From: Stutzerimonas stutzeri
GTDB lineage: Bacteria > Pseudomonadota > Gammaproteobacteria > Pseudomonadales > Pseudomonadaceae
Reading direction: 5' to 3'
Length of the DNA stretch: 64,000 bases
Assembly: GCF_024448895.1 (NCBI RefSeq)
Contig: NZ_JAMOIC010000003.1
Span: forward strand, 289,793-353,792
Shown: positions 32,882 through 40,925 of the stretch, in pieces
How the letters are laid out: each line of letters starts with the position of its first letter
How positions within the stretch are numbered: position 1 is the stretch's first letter
Translations under genes and position numbers: made by a program
Notes under the pieces: generated by a model
What the model was told of the DNA's origin: nothing
Seen by the model: only the letters and a program-made list of their open reading frames with translations
Databases searched by the model: none

Positions 32882-33304
32882 ATGCGTGCATTGAATGGTT
32901 TCTCCGCCGTATTGTTGGCGGGAAGTTTAACGGCGTGTGGCTCGCACGACATGTACAGCGATATGCGGCACAACGACTTTCCAAATATTCGAGCCGTAGC
33001 GCCGCCTGCGGCGATGGTCGGGACGTGGACCGGCAGCATGGGGCCGTACCTGGCAACGCTTCGGCTGGAGCCGTCTGGCTCCGGCTTGCTATGTAGTAGC
33101 TGGAACGGGCGCGATACGGTTGCCAGAGCCAAATACGACGGCCAGCAAATCCGTGCTCAGGATGGTAGCCGGCTAGATGTGGTTCGCATTGACTCGGATG
33201 CAATGGAGGTGAGTGCTCCGTACTACGGAGGCGCGGATTACATGCTTCGTCGAGATGACGCGCTCGGGGAAGCAGCCATCTACTGCGCGCAACAGCTTAA
33301 ATAA
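32882..33304 (+). CDS. phage-encoded lipoprotein (moron)
   Basis: 140 residues from the ATG at 32882 (GGAGG 7 bp ahead). The signal peptide MRALNGFSAVLLAGSLTAC ends in lipobox LTAC with Cys19 as the lipid site. The remainder (VGTWTGSMGPYLATLRLEPSGSGLLCSSWNGRDTVARAKYDG) looks like a small beta-rich domain. It stands between the chaperone and tape-measure genes and is closed by its own terminator. HK97 carries a superinfection-exclusion gene (gp15) near its tape-measure gene; a similar job is plausible. Confidence 0.65.
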   Translation: MRALNGFSAVLLAGSLTACGSHDMYSDMRHNDFPNIRAVAPPAAMVGTWTGSMGPYLATLRLEPSGSGLLCSSWNGRDTVARAKYDGQQIRAQDGSRLDVVRIDSDAMEVSAPYYGGADYMLRRDDALGEAAIYCAQQLK

Positions 33305-33320
33305 TTATCTTTTTACTAAT

Positions 33321-33344
33321 GCCCGCTTTGAGCGGGCTTTTTTT
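33321..33344 (+). terminator. terminator after lipoprotein gene
   Basis: GCCCGCT, TTG, AGCGGGC, then seven T. It separates the moron from the tape-measure gene while lying inside the late operon. Confidence 0.75.
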
Positions 33345-33361
33345 CGCCCGGAGAACGCTTG

Positions 33362-36300
33362 ATGGCTGGACAAACCCTGCGTTCGCTGGTGGTCAGCGTA
33401 TCCGCTGAAACCAGTGCGTATCAGCGGGAAATGGCACGGGCCAGCCGCATGGGCGCGAACTACATGCGCACCATTGGCGACGGCAACCGCCAGGCCGCCA
33501 GTGGCTGGCGAGCGCAACAGGCTGCGATTCAGGCGCAGAACGGCGCACTGTCGCAGCTGACTGCAGGTGCTGGCAATTACGCCCGCGCCATGCTGGGCGC
33601 CCTGGCCGTAGGCAATGCCGTGGCCGAGGCTGACAACTGGGGGCAAGTGGCCTCGCGGTTGAAGATGGCCACCAGCTCGCAAGAGGAATACCGGGCCGTA
33701 TCCGAAAAGCTGATGGAAATCAGCGACCGGACCTATAAGCGTTACAGCGACCAAGCCGAGCTGTTCATTACCTCGGCTAAACGCATGAAAGACCTGGGTT
33801 ACTCGACCGAGGTCACCACCGCATTCGTCGACGTGCTGGCCTCTGGCTTGACCGTCAGCGCGGCGAACGCCGAAGACACCGCCAGCGTCATCAAATCTAT
33901 GTCCGAGGCCATCGGAATCGGCAAGCTGCAGGGCGATCAGTGGCAAGCCACCCTGACCAAGGCCCCGGCCGTGATCGAGGCCATGGCCAGCGCCCTGGGC
34001 GTCACTCAAGCCCAGCTTGAGAAGATGGCCCGCAGCGGCGAGCTGGTGACCAGCAAATGGCTGCCGGCTCTGATCAGCAAGCAGCAGGAACTCGCCGACA
34101 AAACCGAGTCAATGCCCACCACCGTGGGTGATGCCTTCCAACGCATGGGCAACCATTACGCCCGCTGGCTAGGCGAGCAGAACGAAGCGGCCGGCGTGAC
34201 GCAGAATCTCGCCGACCTGATCAACCTGCTGACTGACAACCTCGACGCCATGGCGGTCGCCGTGGTGGGCGTCGCCGCCGGTGGCTTGACTAAGTACGCC
34301 GCCGAAAGCGCTAAAGCCGTGCTGGCTGAAATCATGGCTGTGCGGGCATCCATTGCCGCCAACATTGGCCGCGCCAAGGCTCAGGCCGACGTTGCGGCCG
34401 CGGCGGTGCGCCTGACGCAGGCCGAACTCGCCAGTGCTCAGGCGCACGCCCAGGCGGCGCGCCACACCGACGCACACACTGCCGCGCTAAGCCGTCTCCG
34501 TCTGGCCAAGTTGGCCGACAAAGAAGCGAGCCTGGCCCAGGCAGCCGCGCAGGCCGCGCAGACCCGTGCCGCGTCATTGGGCGCCCGTGCTGCTGCTGGC
34601 ATTGCCGGCGTACTGAGCGGCCCGGCCGGGCTTGCCTTGCTGGCTGCTGGAACCGCTGCCAGCTTCCTGCTGTTTGCGGATAACAGCGAGAAAGCCAGCA
34701 CCGCGGCGGTCGACCTGAAACGGCCCATCACCGAGCTGCGCGAGGAATGGGAAAAGCTCGACGCCGTACAGCGTCGCCCGGTACTGAACGCCCTGGTGAT
34801 GCAACAGGCCGAGGCGAAGAAAGCGGCCACCAGTGCATTGGCTGAAATCGGGCGGCTGTCGTCGGCGCCCGACAAGTGGGGCCAGAACTACGGCGCGGGC
34901 CGAAACACCCGCGTCGCTGCCACGCAGCAATTCGGCACCCGCGTGCGTGGCGGCATGGACATTGACCAAGCCACGCAGCAGCTGATTGCAGCGGTCCAGC
35001 CGACCGAAGCCCTGCGGCAAAAGATCGAGGAATGGGCCGCCGCCTATGCCGAGGCCGTGCGCAATGGCCACGCCTCTGGCGAGCAGCTGGGCACGCTAAC
35101 CGACGTAATGAATCAGGGCGCGGCAGCAGCTGGCACCCTGGCTGCTGGCTTGAGCGGCATACAAAGCCTTTCGCCCGACATGGCCGGCGCCTGGGAAAAG
35201 AAAATCGACGCGCTGGCCGAGCGCGCCGCGAAGCTCAAAGACGCCACCGCCCTGGGCGAAGTGAATCGCGGCATTACCACTGACGGCCTGGAAGCCACGC
35301 CGGAAGGCAAAGCCCTGGCCGACCGCGCCCGCGCTGCAGCTGCAGCAGCGGACGCCCAGGACAAGGCCAACAAGGCCGCCGAGGAAGCGGCGCGGATCGC
35401 CAAGCAGCGCACCGAGGAAGCCAAGCGAAACGCCCAGCAGCTGCAGGACGCGCACACGCGCACGCTGTCGACGCTGCAGCAGCAGGTGGCCATGTATGGC
35501 AAAACCACCGAGCTGGCCAAGGTTCGCTATGACACCACCATGGGCGAGCTTAAAGGCCTGTCCGCGGCGCAGAAAACGGAGCTTGAGCGCGCGGCTGCGG
35601 CTAAAGATGCGCTCGATGCGCAGCAGGCTTACAAAGCGCTGATGGACGGCGCGCAGACGGCAGAGGAACGGCTCGTTTCGCAGATGCGCGAACGGGTGCG
35701 GTTGCTCAACGAAGCCCGCGCCGCTGGCGGCGTAACGCCCGAGCAGTACCGCGCCGCAACGGACAAATTCAGCAAGGCGAGCGTTACCAAGGCGCCGAGC
35801 TTTGGCGGGATCGATGCGAGCGTTGGCGGTGCGGCTGGTGAGTTGATCAAGGTCGCCGAGGCCGGCAAGGAACTGGAGAAGTGGCGCAGCGATGAATTGG
35901 AGCGGCAGCGCGCCTTTCTCGATGAAAAACTGATCAACGAGGAACAGCACGCCGCGCGCGTTGCGGAAATCACCGAGGAAAACAACACCAAGCTGGCCAG
36001 CCTGGGCGATGCCTATCGGTCGGCCACGCTGGGCATGTTTTCCGATGTGACGGGCCAGGCAGCGGACATGATGAAGCAGCTCGCCGGCGAGGGTTCAGCG
36101 GCTTACAAAATCATGTTTATAGCCAGCAAGGCGGCGGCTATCGCCCAGGCGGTGGTTAACACCGAAGTGGCAGCCACTAAGGCCCTGTCTATCGATTCGA
36201 CCGGTGTCATGGCTGGCATTGTTCGCGGCCTGGGCTATGCCTCGGTCGGCATGATCGCCGCGACCACCATCGCCGGTATCGCGCATGACGGTATTGACAA

Positions 36301-36610
36301 CATCCCGCGAGAGGGCACATGGCTGCTCGATCAGGGCGAGCGCGTCGTTGATCGGCGCACTAATGGCGACTTGAAAGCGTTCCTGGCCAAACAGCCGGCG
36401 GCCAACGATGGCGGCGGCGGTAGCGGCCCGCGCGTGCAGGTCAGCATCCATATCAGCAGCGACGGCGGCGCCCAGGTGGAAACCCCGCCAGGGCTTGAGC
36501 AGTTCGGCGCCGAGCTGGGCCAGTACGTGGAAACCCAATACCGGAAGCTAGAGGCGGCCAGCCTGCGGCCCGGCGGCACGATTTACCGGCAGATGAAAGG
36601 GAGGGGCTAA
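33362..36610 (+). CDS. tape measure protein
   Basis: 1082 residues from the ATG at 33362 (CCGGAGAA ahead). Long Ala/Gln-rich coiled-coil stretches, a hydrophobic zone (about 415-440; GARAAAGIAGVLSGPAGLALLAAGTAASFLLF) and a C-terminal membrane-like segment (GIVRGLGYASVGMIAATTIAGIAHDG). The N-terminal part (SLVVSVSAETSAYQREMARASRMGANYM) is usual for this family. Length predicts a tail of roughly 160 nm by the 0.15 nm per residue rule. Confidence 0.93.
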   Translation: MAGQTLRSLVVSVSAETSAYQREMARASRMGANYMRTIGDGNRQAASGWRAQQAAIQAQNGALSQLTAGAGNYARAMLGALAVGNAVAEADNWGQVASRLKMATSSQEEYRAVSEKLMEISDRTYKRYSDQAELFITSAKRMKDLGYSTEVTTAFVDVLASGLTVSAANAEDTASVIKSMSEAIGIGKLQGDQWQATLTKAPAVIEAMASALGVTQAQLEKMARSGELVTSKWLPALISKQQELADKTESMPTTVGDAFQRMGNHYARWLGEQNEAAGVTQNLADLINLLTDNLDAMAVAVVGVAAGGLTKYAAESAKAVLAEIMAVRASIAANIGRAKAQADVAAAAVRLTQAELASAQAHAQAARHTDAHTAALSRLRLAKLADKEASLAQAAAQAAQTRAASLGARAAAGIAGVLSGPAGLALLAAGTAASFLLFADNSEKASTAAVDLKRPITELREEWEKLDAVQRRPVLNALVMQQAEAKKAATSALAEIGRLSSAPDKWGQNYGAGRNTRVAATQQFGTRVRGGMDIDQATQQLIAAVQPTEALRQKIEEWAAAYAEAVRNGHASGEQLGTLTDVMNQGAAAAGTLAAGLSGIQSLSPDMAGAWEKKIDALAERAAKLKDATALGEVNRGITTDGLEATPEGKALADRARAAAAAADAQDKANKAAEEAARIAKQRTEEAKRNAQQLQDAHTRTLSTLQQQVAMYGKTTELAKVRYDTTMGELKGLSAAQKTELERAAAAKDALDAQQAYKALMDGAQTAEERLVSQMRERVRLLNEARAAGGVTPEQYRAATDKFSKASVTKAPSFGGIDASVGGAAGELIKVAEAGKELEKWRSDELERQRAFLDEKLINEEQHAARVAEITEENNTKLASLGDAYRSATLGMFSDVTGQAADMMKQLAGEGSAAYKIMFIASKAAAIAQAVVNTEVAATKALSIDSTGVMAGIVRGLGYASVGMIAATTIAGIAHDGIDNIPREGTWLLDQGERVVDRRTNGDLKAFLAKQPAANDGGGGSGPRVQVSIHISSDGGAQVETPPGLEQFGAELGQYVETQYRKLEAASLRPGGTIYRQMKGRG

Positions 36611-36612
36611 CC

Positions 36613-36948
36613 GTGGCGATTGAACAATTCACATGGTCGGCCCGTATCGGCGGCGTGGGCACCTTTGACGACCGCACCCGAAAGGCGCAGCTCGGCGACG
36701 GGTATGCGCAGATGGTCGGCGACGGCATCAACAGCGAGTCCCAGTCCTGGGCGCTGTCGTTCAGCGGCACGCGCGAATACGTGCTGCCGATTCGCGACTT
36801 TCTGCGGCGCCATGGCAAGGCCAAGGCCTTCGCCTGGACGCCGCCCCTCGGCGAGCTGGGGCTGTACCGCCGCAGCGAATTCACCCTGACGGGGCTTGGC
36901 CGGGTTTACACCTTGGCTGTCACCTTCGAGCAAGCCTTTCACCCTTAG
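36613..36948 (+). CDS. minor tail protein (lambda M-like)
   Basis: 111 residues from a GTG start. FTWSARIGGVGTFDDRTRKAQLGDGYAQMVGDGINSESQSWALSFSG..FLRRHGKAKAFAWTPPLGELGLYR is the PF05939 minor tail pattern. It lies straight after the tape measure as in lambda. Confidence 0.88.
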   Translation: MAIEQFTWSARIGGVGTFDDRTRKAQLGDGYAQMVGDGINSESQSWALSFSGTREYVLPIRDFLRRHGKAKAFAWTPPLGELGLYRRSEFTLTGLGRVYTLAVTFEQAFHP

Positions 36949-36957
36949 AGGTAAACC

Positions 36958-37773
36958 ATGGCACTGCAAACAATCAACCTAGGCGTGGCCCCTGGCGGCG
37001 CCGGTGGGGATGCCGCGCGCACGGCGTTCGATAAGATCAATAAGAATTTCAGCGACCCCACGCATGCGGCCAGCAAGTTGGCGCAGACCTCCGCAACCGA
37101 TACCACTGCCGGGGCGCTGATGGCGGCGGGGGCGTTTGGGCTTGGCTCCAGCAATAACGTTCTGCTGCCAGGGGGCAATTTAAACGCTACCGACATAGCT
37201 TCGGGTGAATATCGGGTGGTAGGGAGCCACACAGGCACGAAGCCGCCGGGCATGACGGATGGTGTGGTAAAGGTCTTGCGGTACAACACCACCGATAGCG
37301 TACAAGCATTCTATTGGGTGGTAGGGGCCAGAACGTTTTACCGCGCAAGCCTCAATGGTATTTGGGGGGCTTGGGTCGAGGCTTTCAGCACCGGCAACAT
37401 CCTCGGCACAGTCTCCCAATCCGGTGGCGTGCCTACTGGCGCGATCATCGAGCGCGGCAAAAATGCCAACGGTGAATACACTAAATATGCGGACGGCACG
37501 CTGGAATGCTGGGGCTCTATGATTTTGCCCGACCTGCCCATTAACGGCGCCCATTTTGGGGGGTTTCGTGCGGCTTCTCAAATATGGAGCTATCCCGCAG
37601 CTTTCGCGGCGCCGCCCTCCGCAATAGCCAATTGCGATTCGGTAACAGCTTTTTCGGTTGATGTAGTGGTTCCCAGCCTGTTTTCCTGCAATTTTTGCTT
37701 TACAGCTATTGCCGCGCAACCCGCCGCAGAGCGCCGGGTAAGCCTTTTCGCTAAGGGCCGCTGGTTCCTATAG
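36958..37773 (+). CDS. tail fibre-like protein with pyocin-knob domain
   Basis: 271 residues. The N-terminus (ALQTINLGVAPGGAGGDAARTAFDKINKNF) is a common virion-attachment start; the middle (SGEYRVVGSHTGTKPPGMTDGVVKVLRYNTTDSVQAFYWVVGARTFYRASLNGIWGAWVEAFST) is a pyocin-knob type domain. It is more A+T-rich than its neighbours and inserted between the M-like and L-like genes, where lambda has none. Probably a host-range determinant gained by exchange. Confidence 0.72.
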   Translation: MALQTINLGVAPGGAGGDAARTAFDKINKNFSDPTHAASKLAQTSATDTTAGALMAAGAFGLGSSNNVLLPGGNLNATDIASGEYRVVGSHTGTKPPGMTDGVVKVLRYNTTDSVQAFYWVVGARTFYRASLNGIWGAWVEAFSTGNILGTVSQSGGVPTGAIIERGKNANGEYTKYADGTLECWGSMILPDLPINGAHFGGFRAASQIWSYPAAFAAPPSAIANCDSVTAFSVDVVVPSLFSCNFCFTAIAAQPAAERRVSLFAKGRWFL

Positions 37774-37781
37774 GACGCCGC

Positions 37782-38138
37782 ATGAAAATCAATTATTCAC
37801 CCCTCCGCATGGATACCACAGTGGTGGCCTCCCTGGCCGGCGACGTCCTGACCCTCGACGGCGAGGCGTTCGATTTCTCCCAACTGCCCGAAGGCGCCAC
37901 GCTGCCCACCGAGGCCATCGCATCCGACTGGATCACCGGCCCCGTCTCGCGCATCAATGGCGAGCTGCACTTGACCTTGCGCCTGCCGCATGGCCCTAGC
38001 CCATCTCGCGCCGTGGCGTTCCCTGAGCCCGTGACGGTCACGCAAGATGGCCCGATCCCGCTGCCGTTCGATCCTGAGCCGGAACCCGAGCCTATGCCGG
38101 AACTGGAACCCGAAGCCGTCGAGGAACTGCCCGCATGA
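37782..38138 (+). CDS. hypothetical protein of tail fibre cassette
   Basis: 118 residues. MKINYSPLRMDTTVVASLAGDVLTLDGEAFDFSQLPEGATL is a start seen in small proteins beside Pseudomonas tail fibres; the end is a Pro-Glu repeat. Overlaps the next gene by 4 bp. May assist fibre assembly. Confidence 0.6.
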   Translation: MKINYSPLRMDTTVVASLAGDVLTLDGEAFDFSQLPEGATLPTEAIASDWITGPVSRINGELHLTLRLPHGPSPSRAVAFPEPVTVTQDGPIPLPFDPEPEPEPMPELEPEAVEELPA

Positions 38139-38467
38139 AAATCGACTTTAGCCAAGTAATCACCGCCGAGCACAAAGCCCAGCAGGCCGCCGTCGCTGCC
38201 CGCGAAAGTTGGAAGGGCAAGCGCGCCGCGGCGGTGGAGCGCATCAAGGTGACCACCACCAGCGGCCGCGAGTTCGACGGTGACGAAGCCAGTCAGGGCC
38301 GTATGGCCCGCGCCATTCTCGGCCTGCAGGAAGCGGGCGAGGGCGAGACTGTCACCTGGGTGCTGGCCGACAATACGCCGGTGGCCGTCACGGCCGCCGA
38401 GTTGGGCGAAGCCTTGAAACTCGCCGGCGCCGAACAGGCCCGTTTGTGGGTGGCCGACCATGAATAA
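38135..38467 (+). CDS. DUF4376-like protein
   Basis: 110 residues. RIKVTTTSGREFDGDEASQGRMARAILGLQEAGEGETVTWVLADNTPVAVTAAELGEAL fits DUF4376, found in or next to tail fibre proteins. Overlaps both neighbours by several bases. Confidence 0.65.
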   Translation: MKIDFSQVITAEHKAQQAAVAARESWKGKRAAAVERIKVTTTSGREFDGDEASQGRMARAILGLQEAGEGETVTWVLADNTPVAVTAAELGEALKLAGAEQARLWVADHE

Positions 38468-38831
38468 GCTGGACGCCGAGGCCTACCAAGCGCGCCACGG
38501 CCGCCGGCCCTACTGGCTGTCGTTGCTGATCGCCCTGGACCAGCTGGCCAACGCGCTGCTGTGGGGGTACGTCGACGAAACGCTGTCGAGCCGTGCCTAC
38601 CGCAGCGCACAGCTGCGCATCCCTGCCAAGCGCCGTTGGCGGCTCGCTGAGCGGCTGATTAATCGGCTGTTCTGGCGTGACCGCCTGGGCGAGCTGCGGC
38701 ATTGCCAGCTGGCTTACCTGGGCGAGCTGGCCCGCGAGCATTCACCGTCGCCGCCACGAACACCGCCACCCCCCGAAACCCCGCCCCGTGCGGGGTTTGT
38801 TGTTTTTGGACTTCCTGTTTCTGGAGAGTGA
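38460..38831 (+). CDS. hypothetical protein of tail fibre cassette
   Basis: 123 residues. The first part (KLDAEAYQARHGRRPYWLSLLIALDQLANALLWGYVDETLSSRAYR) has a hydrophobic helix; the Pro-rich end runs through a hairpin-plus-T module. Similar proteins next to fibre genes are known; their role is not. Confidence 0.55.
   Translation: MNKLDAEAYQARHGRRPYWLSLLIALDQLANALLWGYVDETLSSRAYRSAQLRIPAKRRWRLAERLINRLFWRDRLGELRHCQLAYLGELAREHSPSPPRTPPPPETPPRAGFVVFGLPVSGE
38776..38810 (+). terminator. hairpin with T-rich tail inside gene end
   Basis: AAACCCCGC, loop CCCGT, GCGGGGTTT, then GTTGTTTTT. It lies in the last codons of the gene before the L-like gene. Confidence 0.6.
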
Positions 38832-38834
38832 CAA

Positions 38835-39584
38835 ATGAGCATTAACGCCGACGTGCAGCTGTTGGAGCCAGGCAGCGAGGTGCGGCTATTCGAGGTCGAT
38901 TGCACAGCGTTCGGCGGTGACGTGCTCTGTTTTCACGGCCACAACGTTGCGCACACCCCGGCCGAGATACAGGCCGCGCTTGATGCCGGCACCGAGCTGG
39001 AAGCCAAGCCGATCTGGTGGCAGGGCGTGAAATACAGCGCCTGGCCGGTCGGGGTCGAAGGGCTGGAAGTTAACGGCGAGGGCACCGCCCCCAGCCCCAC
39101 GCTGAGCGTCGGCAACCTTGACGGCTCAATCACCGCGCTTTGCATGGTGCTCGATGACCTGGCGCAGGCGAAGGTAATCATTCGCACCACCTTTGCCCAC
39201 TACCTGGATGCGGCGAACTTCGAGGCCGGCAACCCCACCGCCGACCCGACGCAGGAAAAAGTCGAAACCTGGTACATCGACCAGAAGACCGGCGAGAACG
39301 GCGAAATCGTGCAGTTCTCTCTCAGCTCCCCCGCGGACGTTGAGGGGCAGCAGATCCCCGCCCGGCAGATTCACGGCCTGTGCAACTGGGCCATGTGCAA
39401 CGAGTACCGCGGCGCCGACTGCGGCTACACCGGCCCGGCGGTGGCTGATCTGGACGGCAACCCCACCGACGACCCCGCCAAAGACCGCTGCGGCGGCCTG
39501 CTGAGCGACTGCAAATTGCGCTTCGGCGCAAACAACCCGCTATCCCACGGCGGGTTCCCCGGCGCGGCCCTGTTGAGGCGATAA
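38835..39584 (+). CDS. minor tail protein (lambda L-like)
   Basis: 249 residues. Conserved end [33 protein letters not shown] with the Cys set that in lambda gpL holds a [4Fe-4S] cluster. It takes part in tail-tip assembly. Confidence 0.9.
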   Translation: MSINADVQLLEPGSEVRLFEVDCTAFGGDVLCFHGHNVAHTPAEIQAALDAGTELEAKPIWWQGVKYSAWPVGVEGLEVNGEGTAPSPTLSVGNLDGSITALCMVLDDLAQAKVIIRTTFAHYLDAANFEAGNPTADPTQEKVETWYIDQKTGENGEIVQFSLSSPADVEGQQIPARQIHGLCNWAMCNEYRGADCGYTGPAVADLDGNPTDDPAKDRCGGLLSDCKLRFGANNPLSHGGFPGAALLRR

Positions 39585-39585
39585 C

Positions 39586-40296
39586 ATGCGAAAACACATT
39601 CTGGATGCGGTGCGCAAACATGCGGCCGCCGAGTACCCGCGCGAGTGCTGCGGCCTGGTGGTCAAGGCCGGGCGCCGCCATCAGTACGTGCCATGCCGTA
39701 ACCTGGCCACCGATGGGCAGGATCGCTTCGAGCTGGCCCCCGAGGACTACGCCGCGGCCGAGGACTTGGGCGCAGTCATTGGCGTGGTGCATTCACACCC
39801 CGACGCCACCAGCCGCGCCAGTGCCGCCGACGTAGCGCTGTGCAATGCCGGCGACGTGCCTTGGCACATTCTCAGCTGGCCGGAAGGCGACCTGAACACC
39901 ATTTTGCCCGCCGAGGGCGTGCCGCCACTGATCGGCCGACCCTTCGTGCATGGCACTGACTTTGACTGTTACGGCCTGATTCGCGGCTTCTATCAGCTCG
40001 AATATGGCGTGACCCTGCCCGACTACCCGCGCGCGGATGAATGGTGGGCGAAGGGCGAAGACCTCTATCTGCAGCTGTTTCGCGACGCAGGGTTCGAGCC
40101 GGCCACCGGCCCGCTGCAGCGCGGCGACGTGGTGCTGATGCAGGTGCGCGCCGAGAAGACCAACCACGGCGGCATCTACCTCGGCGACGGGCAGCTGCTG
40201 CACCACCTTTACGGGCAGCTAAGCACGCCGGTCGCTTATGGCGGCTATTGGCTGGACCGCACCATGCTGGTGGTTCGCTACAAGGGGGCGGCATGA
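39586..40296 (+). CDS. tail tip protease/hydrolase (lambda K-like)
   Basis: 236 residues. N-terminal JAB/MPN metalloprotease part (ECCGLVV..VIGVVHSHPDATSRASAADVALC) and C-terminal NlpC/P60 part with Cys in HGTDFDCYGLIRG and His in KTNHGGIYLGDG. Probably opens peptidoglycan during DNA entry. Confidence 0.9.
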   Translation: MRKHILDAVRKHAAAEYPRECCGLVVKAGRRHQYVPCRNLATDGQDRFELAPEDYAAAEDLGAVIGVVHSHPDATSRASAADVALCNAGDVPWHILSWPEGDLNTILPAEGVPPLIGRPFVHGTDFDCYGLIRGFYQLEYGVTLPDYPRADEWWAKGEDLYLQLFRDAGFEPATGPLQRGDVVLMQVRAEKTNHGGIYLGDGQLLHHLYGQLSTPVAYGGYWLDRTMLVVRYKGAA

Positions 40297-40859
40297 ATCA
40301 GGTTCGAACCGTGCGCCTCTACGGCGTCCTGGGCGCACGCTTTGGCCGGGTGTTCCGGCTGGCAGTGAGCAGCCCGGCCGAAGCCATCCGCGCGCTGTGT
40401 TCGCAACTGCCGGGCCTGGAACAGTACCTGGCCACCAGCAAGCAGCGCGGCTTGACCTATGCGGTATTTCAAGGCCGCCGCAACGTGGGCGAAGACGAAC
40501 TGCGCCTGGCCGGTGGCGCGGCAGATATCCGCATCGCACCGGTGGTGATCGGCAGCAAGAAGGGCGGCGTCTTTCAAACCATCCTTGGCGCGGTGCTGGT
40601 GGTGGTGGGTGCCTACTTCGGCCAACCCTGGCTGGTGGCTATGGGTGCCGGCATGGTGGCCGGCGGTGTGGCGCAGATGCTCGCGCCCCAGGCCAAGGGC
40701 CTAAGCGGCCGCGAAGACCCCGCCAACGCCCCTAGCTATGCCTTTGGCGGCCCGGTCAATACCACCGCCATGGGCAACCCCGTGGGCGTGCTGTACGGCA
40801 AACGCCGCATCGGCGGCGCCATCATTTCCGGCGGCATCTACGCCGAAGACCAGCTTTAA
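40293..40859 (+). CDS. tail assembly protein (lambda I-like)
   Basis: 188 residues, ATGA overlap with the K-like gene. TVRLYGVLGARFGRVFRLAVSSPAEAIRALCSQLPG then a Gly-rich hydrophobic stretch (TILGAVLVVVGAYFGQPWLVAMGAGMVAGGVAQML) and GNPVGVLYGKRRIGGAIISGGIYAEDQ, the standard I-type layout. Confidence 0.9.
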   Translation: MNQVRTVRLYGVLGARFGRVFRLAVSSPAEAIRALCSQLPGLEQYLATSKQRGLTYAVFQGRRNVGEDELRLAGGAADIRIAPVVIGSKKGGVFQTILGAVLVVVGAYFGQPWLVAMGAGMVAGGVAQMLAPQAKGLSGREDPANAPSYAFGGPVNTTAMGNPVGVLYGKRRIGGAIISGGIYAEDQL

Positions 40860-40878
40860 CCCCGACCTACCCACCCTG

Positions 40879-40904
40879 AGCCCGGCCAAGTGCCGGGCTT
40901 TTTT
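40879..40904 (+). terminator. hairpin with T-run before J-like gene
   Basis: AGCCCGGC, loop CAAGT, GCCGGGCT, TTTTT. About 20 bp before the start of the J-like gene. Confidence 0.7.
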
Positions 40905-40925
40905 ATGCCCGAAGGAAACGCAGCA

